Source: Tupaia tana (lineage: Eukaryota > Chordata > Mammalia > Scandentia > Tupaiidae). From it: a stretch of 64,000 nt of DNA. The translations under genes were made by a program, and so were the position numbers. The DNA is taken from NCBI GenBank assembly GCA_026018925.1, contig JAKSZU010000004.1, positions 14,958,964-15,022,963 on the forward strand, read 5' to 3'. This document shows, in pieces, positions 54,346-64,000 of the stretch; positions within the stretch are counted from its first letter, which is position 1; each line of letters begins with the position of its first letter. The notes under the pieces were generated by a model. It saw only the letters and a program-made list of their open reading frames with translations. It made no database searches and was not told where the DNA came from.

Positions 54346-55319
54346 CCAGGGTGTGGGAGCTGCCCAGGGAGGTCACCCAGGGGTCTGGCGAGCCAGCCCC
54401 CACCAGGGCTCCAGTTCTGCACAGCTCCATCCTCTCCGACCGTGGGCCCTTACTGACAGCACCCAGAACCTTCCATCTGACCCTAGCCTCAGCATGTCTA
54501 ATGGGCAGGAGCTGGATGGGAAGCAGCCAGCAGCGGGCACTGCCAGCCTTGAGCTCTGCCGGGCAGGCCCTTCCCTAGCCACAGTGATAGGATGTGCCGC
54601 CACAGGAGCCTCCGAAGCATTCGAACGAGACCCGGGGTGGGCCTCCGGAGACGGAACAAGCTTGGTTGGAGAGGAAGTGGCGTCAGGAGCAGGCAGCCTT
54701 ACAGTGGTGAGCAGGGCTGGGCCTCCAAGTGGGCTCTGAGCCCAGAGTTCTGCCACATCTAGACATGGCCCTGGAGAGAGTTCTCGTGCTCCCACTGTGG
54801 CCCGAGTGTGCCAGCCACTTTCCCTGTCACCGTAGAGGGAAACCCAACTGATGGTGTCCCCCCGGAAGCTCCCCAGTGCTCACCCAGAGTGAAGCTTCTT
54901 CCAGCATACCTGAGCCAAGACTTGGAGGCTTCAAGAAGAGCCGGTGGCATCTCGCTGCAGGAGGAGGCCTGCTGGCCCTCGAGCATGAGACCCGGGGACC
55001 CGATGCAGCTCCCCAGACGGCCAGCTATCTGCCAGGAGGATATGCTCTCAGTGCGTGGTCATAATTTCCTGAGCCCATCAGCGTGCCCTGGGGATGCTGA
55101 CATCCGGGCCCCTGTCATTCCCCAACAACCACCTTGTGAAATGGAAAAAGCAAGTTATTCAGTTTGGTGGAGAAATTAGCGTTCTGGGAAGCCCCGAGAT
55201 GCGTCACAGAGCAGGTTAGGTTTTGGGCTGGAAGCCAGCGGTCCCAGTCCTGGCAGCAGTACTGTAGCGTATCCCGAGGCCCTGGCCTAGGCTGGAGGAA
55301 GACGTCAGCGGACATCAGC

Positions 55320-55990
55320 TTTTTGGTCTGAGGACCTGTAAGTGTAGCTACGCAAGGACTTCAAAGAGCTTTTGTTTATATGGATTGTATCTATCGATAC
55401 TTACCATGTTGCATTGGCTATTAAGACTGATTCAAATGATTATTAATTCACTTAAAAATAATTAAAAAACCCATTACACATGAACATAAATAACTTTTTT
55501 AAAATGAAAAATAATTATATTTTCTAAAACAAAAAAGGATTTAGTAAGAAGAAACAACGTTGTTTTCCACTTTTACAAATCACTTTAATTTTGGACTTAA
55601 TAGAAGGTAGCCAGATACTTCTATCTGCTTCTACAGTCTGTTGCGTTCTCGCATGTCATATATTTTCTGGAAAACTCCAGTGCATATTCATGAGAGAAAG
55701 AGGGTGCATAAGGCAAGTAACTTTTTTAAAAAAATAATTATTTTATTTACATTTCTTTATTTTAATTTGACCAGAGTGAGAGGGAAAGTGAGAAAGCTAG
55801 CCTTCAGGTCTCGGAGCAAGCCTTCAGTCCTTTTAGGACTCAAACCACGGTCGGCCATGTGGAAGTCCAGCGCCTTTAACCACCACGCCACCAGCCGGCC
55901 CCAGCAAATAACTGTTTACTACAGTATTGTGAAAATAGTTTCGACCTCATGGACCCCGGAAGGGTCCCAGGGACCCCCAGAGGTTCCCTG
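55320..55990. repeat. Decayed DNA transposon, split by a SINE
   Basis: TTGGTCTGAGGACCTGTAAG, GCATGTCATATATTTTCTGG, AAAACTCCAGTGCATATTC and CTCATGGACCCCGGAAGGGTC. The text resembles a hAT-type non-autonomous element, but I cannot name the family. Confidence 0.5.
55725..55902 (-). mobile_element. SINE, short subfamily
   Basis: AATTTGACCAGAGTGAGAGG to CCACCAGCCGGCCCC. GCAAGTAACT before and GCAAATAACT after it are the target duplication. Confidence 0.92.
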
Positions 55991-56144
55991 GACTGTCCTT
56001 GTGGAGTCACTGACGGTTCTCCTCAGATCCTCTGTGTGCCTCTCCCACATACCCCAGGTCCCTGCAGGTGCCTCTGCCTTCGCCCTGGCCTCTGTGTCTG
56101 CAGGAGCTGCCTCGCCCGTGGGAAGGCCATGAGCCAGACAGACC

Positions 56145-56300
56145 TGGTCAGGTCCTGCCACCTTGCCTACAAGCTGTGTGACCGTGGCTTTTGGGCAAAT
56201 CACTTGATGTTTCTTGGCCTCCGTCTCCTCATGTGTACACAGAGGTGTTTAATTCTTCCAGGCGGCGTTGTGAGGTGCTGTGAGGCAGTGATCAGTGTGT
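56145..56300 (+). repeat. MIR
   Basis: AGCTGTGTGACCGTGGCTTTTGG, CAAATCACTTGATGTTTC, CTCATGTGTACACAGAGG. Confidence 0.8.
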
Positions 56301-57153
56301 GACTCCCTGCACACTCATCCCCTGGCAGTGGGCAGCGTGGGCAGGGCCTGCTCCTGGGCTCCTCTCTCTTCTGGAGGACAGAGAGGCCTGAGCAGCAGGA
56401 GCAGCCATCCTTTGGGAAAGGGACCTGCTCAGACCTCCTAGTAGGCTCCGGGTGGGAAGAGCGAGTGCCTTAGGCTTAGGACACTTTGGATAAGCACGGG
56501 GTGGGCTCTGGCCTCTGGCGCTCATACTGGGGGGAAGCTCAGCAGTCGCTCAGTTTTCAGCAGGGCTCTATAGGGAGGCTGTTGGGTTGTGAGTTTGCTG
56601 AGCTCTGCCAGCTCCACCACCTCCACCACCACCAGGACTGGTCTGTTTGTTGGTGGGAGACCTGGTCTGGTGGTAGCCTGTGGCAAGCCCTCCCTTTAAT
56701 CCTTTCTCCTGTCTGCTTAAACGCCCTGGTTTTGTTTTGGTAAGTGATTTGCTTTGAACTCTTCCCCACCTGTGGGATTTGGGTGGCTTAGTAGGGTGGG
56801 GTTGCTACCTCTTTCTTCACCTTCCCCCTCCATTGACCCTAGCCCCTGGGGTCTGCAGGAGCCCGGACCCACCTTCCTAGTTCCCATCACCCCCAGCCCC
56901 CATCCACCCTCCACTCTCCCCCTCCTCAGAGCAGTGCCAGTGACCTAGGGGACACGCTTCACCCACACTCAGCCTGGCTCAGCCTGGTGCTTGCTCACAC
57001 ATCACCTGCATCGGCCAAGCTCAGGCCTTGATTTCTCCGTGTATTTAAGGCCCTTTCTCGTGTTTTGTTTGATCTGATTGGCTGTGTGTGGCTTTCCTTC
57101 CTTTGTACTAATGCTTCTCTCTGATCTTATTTGCATTCAAATTACCTCGCCAG

Positions 57154-57171
57154 GTGGTTCACCAATCAGAG
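57154..57171 (+). CDS. PTPRF: PTPRF alternative micro-exon, meA-like (inserts GGSPIR in Ig2)
   Basis: This 18-nt exon is bounded by CTCGCCAG and by the strong donor GTAAGAATG. A TACTAAT branch site lies at 57106-57112 with a pyrimidine-rich tract after it, and the acceptor is about 42 nt from the branch A. Exon 6 ends TCA G and exon 7 starts GT GCC. With this exon the frame reads S-GGSPIR-G-A-L, without it S-G-A-L, so it is in phase both ways. In the paralogue PTPRD the meA6 mini-exon encodes GGTPIR at exactly this place, and meA use governs binding to partners such as IL1RAPL1, IL1RAP and SALMs. Its use in this gene is inferred, not seen. Confidence 0.85.
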
Positions 57172-58689
57172 GTAAGAATGCTGTCCGTGCATTTCGCCAC
57201 GCCACGCCTCGCCACTGCTGTCACCTCCACTCCATCCCGTCCAGTCCGTCACCTCCCCATCCCCATCCCGACCTCTCCAGCTCCTCATCTCCAGATCTGG
57301 CCCCCCAGTACCACCGGCCACCACACACCTCCACTCTCAGTCATTCCCTCCTGTGGACCCATCCATTGCAAGTCTGAATTGTGGAGATTCTGGCTGAGGC
57401 CCCACGGGAATAGCATGTCTTGCTGCCCAGGCCTTCGAGGCCAACCCCACAGAAGGGGACCTGGCCAGTTCCCACAAAGAAGCCTAGCCAGGCCCCATGG
57501 CTACTAGAGAGGGAGAATCTTCCTGTGAGGTTAGGGGGTACGACCAACCAAGTAACCAGTTACTATTTCTCTGTTATTGTCCTGGCCCTACTGTGAAATG
57601 AGGGTTGCTCCTTAAATTCTTCAGCCCAGCATGGACGAGGAGCAGTATTCAGCCAGGACTATGGGATGGATGCTGGATGCCGTCAGGGAAGTCAACACGC
57701 TCCCCACACAGTAGATCAGTCACCTGACCTCGGCTTGGAGCCCCTGCCAGGCTGCTCCAGGCACCAGGGCCCAGCAACCAAGGGTGTAGAGGGTCCAGGG
57801 TGACTGGCCACCTGTGGGACCTTTGGAAAAGCCAACACATCCTTTAGAAGTCTGTTTTCTCCTCTTTGTAGGGCCAGGGCCACCCACCTCACAGGGTACT
57901 GAGAGTTACTGGAAGGAGGAGGATGCATGCCATGTCTGCCACCAAGCAGACACCCTGTAACATGGTGGCTTTTTGATTTATTCACATTGTTTTCTCCACA
58001 CCTCTTGAGAGTTTATGGTACAGCTAGAGTTCAGGCCAGGGTGATGTTAGAACAAAAGTGGGGGACCAATAGAATTAGCTGCATCCCTGTGGGGTGTCTT
58101 ACCCATCACCCAAAGACCAGACTCACTTCACCCTGCATCCCCCTGGATCCCCCTCACATCCACTCGGCACACACTGACTTCTGACTGACCCTGCTTCTGG
58201 GTCTTGGTGTTGGTACCAGAGTGGGGATTTCTGTGTGCAGATAGGTGCAGGGTCTGCTTGGGTTCCCCGAGTCCCATGGCACGGGGAGCTTTGCCTCTCG
58301 CAGGCAGGAATCCCACTCAGGCACCATCCTCCTGCTTGAATGAGCACTTTCCGTAACAGTGTCCATCCATCCCATAAACATGACCTGTTGGGTGCCCGTC
58401 AGGGCTGTTCTTGCAGGAGATGGGTATCTAGCATGTACGCTGGGCCCTGGCATCCCCTGGTGTCCCGTGGGGAGGGCTGTGCCACAGAGGCAGGCCGGCC
58501 CTTATCTTTCTGACATCTCTTCCCTACCGAGGCCAGCCCCTCGGTGTCCACAGCCGCTCCTGCCGCCTGGGTTAGATGGTGGGAGAGACCCACCAGTCGG
58601 CTGAGGGGGTGTAGCTGGGCCCCACGGTGGTCTTCCCCTCAGGTCTGGGCCCGACGGCATGGCCACTCTCTCTCTGTGGGGCCTGCCCA

Positions 58690-58945
58690 GTCCAGTCAGG
58701 TGGGGCCTGGCAGGTTCTGTCTGTGTCCTGTGTGGGTGTGATCGTCAGCCAGCCAGGGCCCTGGGAAGGGTGCGGGCTGTTAGGGCCAGTTGGCTGTTGT
58801 GTGCAGGAGGTGGTTCTCTGTCAGACTGTCCTGTGGGGTTATTAACTGTCCGTTGGACCATCCTGTGTGGGTGTAATTGTCTGTGGGATTGTTCCAGGGA
58901 GGGCGTGTTGCCTGTGCCCCGGGGGTGTTACTGTCACAGACAGCT
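58690..58945 (+). repeat. Degenerate minisatellite
   Basis: TGTCCTGTGTGGGTGTGATCGTC, TGTCCTGTGGGGTTATTAACTGTC and ATCCTGTGTGGGTGTAATTGTC are diverged units about 50-80 bp apart. Confidence 0.6.
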
Positions 58946-59806
58946 TGCCCATGTGCTTTCTAAAGCAGGTTTCTCATGTGTTTGGGGCTGGGGCTGGGGC
59001 CGGGGCTGCCAGTTTGAGTGATTTCCCTGCCCACCCTGACCCTCCAACTTGGGCTTCCCCACCTGGACCTGCCAGACCAGCCCCAAGGCCAGATTTTCTC
59101 CCTTCTCTGTGAAGGGTTTTCTTAGCTGTCTCCCAACCCTATTCTGGCTCCTGTCTGTCCGTCTGCGGCCAGAGCAGCCCCTCCGGGTGCTGGCCCGAGT
59201 GGGAGCTGCAGCCTCCATTAGCCTCCTGAATTATGCAGGAGCCGTGGTGGGTCGAAGCACTTTAGCAGGACCAGGCTGAGGAGAAGAGCCGGAATGGGTG
59301 GGGCCCGCAGGCTGGGGTGGTGTGGGAGGGGAGGATGGGTGCTGTGATCAGAGGCTGTTGGGCACCAGGTCCCCAGGGCAAGCCCTTTCCTTCCTGGCTC
59401 TTGCTTGAGGAGGGTGTTGTATGATCAAATCCTGGACCAGCAAGTCTACCAGCTGCTGCCTTCCCTGGGCCTGAGCTGCAGGCAGGGCTGTGGGGCCAGG
59501 AGCACCAATAGGGATGCACACTGGGCTCCAGTACTGGCAGGGCTGTGGTGGGCACTCCGCTGGTGGGGTGTAGTCCCAGGCAGGCCCGGCTGGATGGGAT
59601 CGTGCCCAGGGGCACACCGTTGGTTCTAGCCAGAGGGCCCCTGGACTCCTCAGGGAGCCCTCTTGGAAGTAATGGGTCAGGATACAGCCCAGGTGAGCTG
59701 CTACATCTGGCCAGCGTGAGCCGCAGATGCTGTCGAGACCCCTCCTCGTGTTCCAGGCCACACTCGACATGGGCCCTGGCTGACCGCTCCCTTTGTGTCC
59801 CCACAG

Positions 59807-59917
59807 GTGCCTTGCAGATCGAGAGCAGTGAGGAGTCGGACCAAGGCAAGTACGAGTGTGTGGCGACCAACTCAGCAGGCACACGCTACTCGGCCCCCGC
59901 CAACCTGTACGTGCGAG
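59807..59917 (+). CDS. PTPRF: PTPRF exon 7: C-terminal part of Ig domain 2
   Basis: Phase 1 in, phase 1 out. It encodes Gly180 to Arg216 plus one base: [37 protein letters not shown]. Cys197 in YEC pairs with Cys146 of exon 6. Acceptor is CCTTTGTGTCCCCACAG and donor CGAG|GTAAGA. The next exon would start Ig3 with VRRVAPRFS or, if included, the meB mini-exon. I found neither before the window ends. Confidence 0.97.
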
Positions 59918-61644
59918 GTAAGAACTCGGGCGGCGCCTGGCCCTGTCACCGCAGAGCTGAGCCTCGCCCGCTGGGCATGCCGTCTGGAGCCTTTGGTGCA
60001 GACACGCAAGGGACTGCCAGGGGCAGGCCTCTCCTCCTTTCCGCCTCTTTCCGCAGCAGCCGCTCCCACTGGGCAGGCTCCTGACGTCTGCCACTACCGC
60101 GTGCGTCTCCCTTCCCTGCAGGCCCTCGGGGAAGCCGGAACTCTCGGGAGCATTTGTGTCTCTCTTAGGTCCTGCTGCGTGGGCTCAGGGCCCCACAGGA
60201 GTCTGGAGCCTTCCCAGCAGAGTTCCCCCAGGGGGGAGGTGTGTGTGCCCACACAGGCACGCACATTCATGTGTAAACTGACACCTGACCCGGCTGTACT
60301 CTGCCACCCTAGCAGGATGGGCTCCAGGACCCTCTGGCTCCAAGTTTTGGGTCAGTCAGGCCTCAGGAATGGACCAGTTCCGGTGAACCTATCCTCTAGC
60401 CACGCTGCCTGGGGCCTTTTGGGAAGAGCCAGCCATGCTGTCTCCAGCCAGAACCTTTACGTGAGGGGTCAGGTTAGGCAGCCGTGGGCTCCTGTGTGTA
60501 CATTGCCGTGGGTGAGTACCTACTATGTTTAGGTGTTCATTGCTGGTGCTGAGCAGGTGGTGTGCTTTTCAGAAGCCCAAGTCCAGCAGACTAGAAACTG
60601 TTTTGTTGTGTCTAGTTTCATGCTTACAGCCCAAGGGCAACCGAAGCCGGCCACCTACCTGAGCACATGCTGGGGTAGTGGGCACAGTGCCCAGGACAGG
60701 CCCAGAAGTTCCTCCTACCTGCACTGTCCCCTTGCTTAGCCCTCCTACACACAGATGTCATTGCAAGTTAAACCCTCCCCACTCGGAATGTAGAGGTAAG
60801 AGATGCAGCTCCTTAGAGGGATGCTTTCATCACACAGCGCCTGGTGCAGCTTTCATGGGGTGTCGTCTGACTGTCCCCCCAGCACATGGGACAGGGCGAT
60901 GGCAGTGGCCTGAGCCACCCTTCAGGTCAGTCTTGCTTTCTTCACAGGGCAGAGCGAGGCCATCAGCCAGCACACACTTACTAAGGGTCTGCTACATATG
61001 TGGCCCCAGCATGGATCAGAGAGGCCATAGACCGCCAGAGGGACTGTTCATGATGGGCCACTTGTGCTTTGGAGACAATTGAAGATGTGTCTGAGAGTTG
61101 GGGCCATAGGGTGGGAAGTTCCCGCTGCCTCCCTCGTAAGGTGTCCTACTCACCAAGGCTTGGTTGAGCTGCATCGAGGCCTGGCTTCAGGAATAGCACC
61201 AGGACAGGGGACCAGGAGCCCAAGAATCTCTCATGTGGCCACAAAGAGTAAAGTTAGTGAACAGCACACTCACCCTGTGCTGCCTGGTAGAGGCCTAGGG
61301 GCTGGTGAGTCTCCATGAGAGAGGAGCAGCTAGAAGGACCCTATTCAATCACCTGCCACCTCTACTCCACTGTCCCAAATATTTCATGCTTCTGGCTGAG
61401 TGCGTGTCTCAATAACCTGGGTTGTGAGTGTGCAGGTCCTGGGCCTCAGCAAAGAAGCCCTTGTCGCTCATGGCTACAGTGGGAACAGGCGAGGCCTGCA
61501 GAGCTCCTGTGAGCCCCAAGCAAGCTGCATGGGCATGACCTATTTCTTGCAGTAGAGCCGCAAGAGGCAATACTGAGGCAGGAGAAGGCCTGCACTCCAG
61601 GTAGATGGCCCCCTGCATCTTCCTCTAGGTTGGGCAATGTTTTT

Positions 61645-61709
61645 TAAACTTTTTTTTAAATGTATTTTTATTTAGTTTTATTTATTCATTTATTTATTTT
61701 AATTTGACC

Positions 61710-61742
<33 letters not shown>

Positions 61743-61830
61743 AAGCAAGCCACCAGGTCCAGGGGACGAACTGCAGTTGGCCATGTGGGAGTGTCCTGCA
61801 CCTTAACCACCACACCACCTGCTGGTCCCC
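61645..61830 (-). mobile_element. SINE, short subfamily
   Basis: TTTAATTTGACCAGAGAGAG to CCACCTGCTGGTCCCC. GGGCAATGTTTTTT flanks it at 61632 and 61831. Confidence 0.94.
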
Positions 61831-61844
61831 TGGGCAATGTTTTT

Positions 61845-62095
61845 TTTTTTTTTTTAAGATGTTTTTGTTGTAGGGCGTGTGCACTCGCCAGAGAGACAGA
61901 GAGAGACAGAGACAGAAAGCGAGAAATCATCCCCCCGAGGGGAGATGGCCACGCCACAATCCCTTCATTCTACTCCCAGGATCTTGGGCACGCACATGCG
62001 CCAGCCTGAGTTTAAGCCACTGGGTCTGGGACTCGAACTGTGGTTGACTATGTGGGAATCCAGCGACATAGCCATTACGCTAACTGCTGGTCCCC
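61845..62095 (-). mobile_element. SINE, long subfamily, inserted at the same site
   Basis: GTTGTAGGGCGTGTGCACTCG to TACGCTAACTGCTGGTCCCC. GGGCAATGTTTTT at 61831 and AGGCAATGTTTTT at 62097 flank it, so the target duplication of the first SINE was used again. Confidence 0.94.
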
Positions 62096-62199
62096 AGGCA
62101 ATGTTTTTCGATGTCGCTGTCACACTGGCCCCAGTGCTCTGGAGGTGGACTGAGCTCAGGTACTGACCAGGGAGATCTTACCTCCAGCCTATTTTTTTT

Positions 62200-62535
62200 A
62201 AAAGAATTATTTTACTTAACCTTATTTATTATTATTTTCCAGGGTTTGTTTTTTTTAAAGAATTATTTTATTGAACTTTATTTATGTATTTATTTTAATT
62301 TGACCAGGGAGGAACAGAATGAGAAAGAGAGAGAGAGAAAGTGAGAAAGCAAGCCATGGGACCAGCAGTTAGCGTAATGGCTGTCACTGGACTCCCATGT
62401 AGCCCACTGTGGCTTGAGCCCCAGACCCGGTGCCTTAAACTCACGCTGGGCACGTGTGCGTGCATGCCCAAGATCCCGAGGGGAGAATGGAGGAGAAGGG
62501 ATTGCAGCGTGGCCATCCCCACTGGGGGTAATTTC

Positions 62536-62576
<41 letters not shown>

Positions 62577-62730
62577 TTCTGGTGAGCACACGCGCCCTAT
62601 AGCAAAATCCTCTCCAAAAAAAAAAAAAAAAAAGAGAAAAAGAAAGCAAGCCAACCAGGTCCGGAACTAGAACCGCGGTTGGCCATGTGGGAGTCCAGTG
62701 TCCTAAACCACCACACCACCTGCTGGGCCC
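62200..62730 (-). mobile_element. SINE, short subfamily, split by a young SINE
   Basis: TTTAATTTGACCAGGGAGG to GAGAAAGCAAGCCA, then after the insert AAGCAAGCCAACCAGGTCCGG to CACCTGCTGGGCCC. Outer target duplication TACCTCCAGCCTATTT near 62180 and TACCTGCAGCCTATTT near 62731. Confidence 0.93.
62359..62632 (+). mobile_element. SINE, long subfamily, nested, young
   Basis: GGACCAGCAGTTAGCGTAATGG to CACGCGCCCTATAGCAAAATCC and an A-run, inserted in the opposite-strand short SINE. AGAAAGCAAGCCA is repeated on both sides. Confidence 0.95.
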
Positions 62731-63227
62731 TACCTGCAGCCTATTTGTGCGGCCCCCACAGTCTACACAGGGCGAGCTCAGGCAGGACCCTGACTGGCTC
62801 TGTGGTGGCCCATCACCCGCCCCCGCCAGGTCTTGCTGGATCCACCTTCCTGGCTTCATTCCCATGTGTCTTTTGACGGGGGATGTGGGGGTTCCTTTAG
62901 TTTCGGTCCCACTTGCCAGGGACTCTAAAACAGCTAAACTGACTTCTCTCTCCCTCTCTTTCTTGTGAGCGCCCACACAGTCCTGTGGGCCGTCATGTCT
63001 CAGGACCGGTTATTCGTCTCCCTTCCAGCACCTGCCTCAGATCTGAGCCCTCCCTGAATCTACACCTGCCATGCTCGGCCAAGAACTGCCAGCCCTATAG
63101 GCCCAGGACAGGTTCCGCTGTCCTCCTCGCAGGATTTCTGCACATTCAAGAAGCCCTGCTCCCTGGGACCCTTGCCTCTGCTGTCCCCACCCCTCCTTAC
63201 CTCACACCTGGCAGAACCCTTTTTTCG

Positions 63228-63442
63228 TCCTTTACCAGAGGGCACCTGCTCTTGTCAGAGGGAGAGGGAGAAAGCACCTCCCAGTGGGGCGTTCCTTCTT
63301 CATGTCTCCATCCTGTCAGGATTCGGGGCACCCGTGCATGTGCATCTGCTGTGTTTCTCAAGCTGTTGCGTCTGGGACTCAAACCGCACAATGGGCCATG
63401 TAGGATCTAGCTCCCTTAACCGGGAGGCCACAGGGCCAACTC
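63228..63442 (-). mobile_element. SINE, long subfamily, decayed
   Basis: Antisense remains: GAGAAAGCACCTCCCAGTGG, CATGCATCTGC-type body, GTCTGGGACTCAAACCGCAC and a degraded head. The tail is missing. Confidence 0.75.
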
Positions 63443-63682
63443 CAAACCCCTGTGGGGCTGAAGATGCTCAGCTCCAACTCCTTTGGGACGGCCTGTTCCA
63501 TGCTGGCTAATCACTGTGTGTCCTGAGCCCCGTCTGTGGGTGGCTAGCCATGGAGGGATACCCAGTGCTATCCCTTGCCCATCTCCCAGCAGGCTGGTTC
63601 CCTCCAGAGGCAGGAAGCCTTCTCGGGGCTCTGACTGTCAGGGCCTGAGCTTCAGCATCTGGGCCAGTGTGGACTGTAGCCC

Positions 63683-63862
63683 AGGGCTTCTCAGCACCGT
63701 TGACATTTTAGGTTGGATAATTCTTTGTTTGGTGGGATGGAGGGTTGTCCTGTACATTGTAGTTCCTGGTAGAATCCTGGGCCGAACCGTCTTAAAATAA
63801 CCAGAAATGCCAGCAGACATTGCCACATGTCACCAGGGTTGGGGAGAACCACTGCCCTGAAA
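63683..63862 (+). mobile_element. MER5-group hAT DNA transposon
   Basis: CAGGGCTTCTCAGCACCGTTG, CATTTTAGGTTGGATAATTC, CAGACATTGCCACATGTCACC and GGGGAGAACCACTG are characteristic of MER5. Confidence 0.88.
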
Positions 63863-64000
63863 CAGGGCCACATCGCTGGCCCCCGTGCACTTGCCTCTGT
63901 TCAGCTCTGACTCTTCTTCTGTGCACTGGCCCAGAGGCCTCATCTTCCCCAGAGTGGGGGTCAGCGTCTGCTTGCATCCCCACTCCGTACCCCAGATTCT

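Larger units (their letters stand above)
51364..59806 (+). other. PTPRF: PTPRF intron 6, contains candidate micro-exon
   Basis: GT at 51364 and AG at 59805-59806. It holds AT-rich patches at 51.93 and 52.36 kb, a 46-bp repeat pair (51727 and 53492), MIR fragments, a decayed DNA transposon split by a SINE (55.3-56.0 kb), the 18-nt micro-exon at 57154 and a degenerate minisatellite at 58.69 kb. It is poor in SINEs. 54.4-55.3 and 57.2-58.6 kb show nothing I recognise. Confidence 0.8.
13150..64000 (+). other. PTPRF: PTPRF (LAR) gene, 5' part, continues past window end
   Basis: This is the gene for receptor-type tyrosine phosphatase F (LAR), a type I membrane protein with three Ig domains, fibronectin III repeats and two cytoplasmic phosphatase domains. 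LAR acts in cell adhesion, axon growth, synapse organisation and insulin signalling. Seven exons plus one micro-exon lie in the window: 5' exon to 13482, then 21229-21308, 27897-28009, 36117-36262, 36430-36571, 51175-51363, 57154-57171 (alternative) and 59807-59917. All introns are GT-AG. The joined frame gives signal peptide, Ig1 and Ig2 and matches LAR rather than its paralogues PTPRS and PTPRD in stretches such as [14 protein letters not shown]. The 5' end is an estimate inside the CpG island. Ig3 and everything after it lie outside. Confidence 0.97.
59918..64000 (+). other. PTPRF: PTPRF intron 7, partial
   Basis: It starts with GTAAGA and continues past the window. It contains two SINEs inserted successively at one site (61.63-62.11 kb), a SINE inside a SINE (62.18-62.75 kb), an old SINE copy (63.23-63.44 kb) and a MER5-like element (63.68-63.86 kb). 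59.9-61.6 kb shows no recognisable feature beyond weak L2/MIR traces near 60.96 kb. Confidence 0.75.

Noticed and set aside
51364-57153. A 9-nt ESI-type meA micro-exon upstream of the GGSPIR exon
   Set aside because: No candidate with the right phase and both splice sites was convincing by eye; a 9-nt exon cannot be called safely without alignment.
59348-60094. 248-codon minus-strand ORF over exon 7
   Set aside because: It is the shadow of the conserved Ig2 exon and GC-rich flanks; the sense frame is clearly the coding one.
59918-64000. meB mini-exon (ELRE type) or Ig3 exon after exon 7
   Set aside because: I looked for a 12-nt exon in phase and for the VRRVAPRFS frame but found neither; they likely lie past the window.

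Overview
The window is nuclear DNA from a placental mammal. It holds the 5' part of one protein-coding gene on the + strand, PTPRF, which encodes the receptor tyrosine phosphatase LAR. The open reading frames in the window are mostly chance frames in GC-rich, repeat-rich DNA. Only short ones that coincide with spliced exons are coding. Ancient repeats shared by placentals (MIR, L2, old L1, MER5A, a Tigger/MER2-group element) confirm a eutherian genome. The young repeats are tRNA-derived SINEs with a GGACCAGCAG-type head. They are not Alu, B1/B2, carnivore Can-SINE, ruminant Bov-tA, equid ERE or vesper-bat VES, so I can exclude those groups but cannot name the species.

Layout. 1-13.1 kb is intergenic: SINEs, often nested, L2/MIR remains and, from about 12.1 kb, a degenerate G-rich tandem repeat that runs up to a CpG island. 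About 13.12-14.16 kb is the CpG-island promoter with non-coding exon 1 (ends 13482). Non-coding exon 2 is 21229-21308. Exon 3 (27897-28009) carries the start codon at 27949 and the signal peptide. Exons 4 (36117-36262) and 5 (36430-36571) encode Ig domain 1. Exon 6 (51175-51363) and exon 7 (59807-59917) encode Ig domain 2. The frame is continuous through all joins (649 coding nt, 216 codons plus 1 nt). The gene continues beyond the window with Ig3, the fibronectin III repeats, the membrane segment and the phosphatase domains.

The best discovery is an 18-nt micro-exon at 57154-57171. It sits between exons 6 and 7, has a good acceptor, branch point and donor, is in phase, and would insert GGSPIR into Ig2. 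This is the position and nearly the sequence of the meA mini-exon of the paralogue PTPRD, which controls synaptic partner choice.

Other points: a 27-codon upstream ORF spans the exon 1-2 junction; the upstream in-frame ATG that I recall from human and mouse PTPRF appears lost; two 87-bp direct repeats (85/87 identical) flank the start exon; several degenerate minisatellites lie in the introns; AT-rich homeodomain-core patches and CpG-rich patches with RFX X-box-like motifs are candidate regulatory elements; and the SINEs fall into two subfamilies with recombinant forms and clear target-site duplications. I found no operon-like system, CRISPR array, tRNA or rRNA gene, and no second protein-coding gene.
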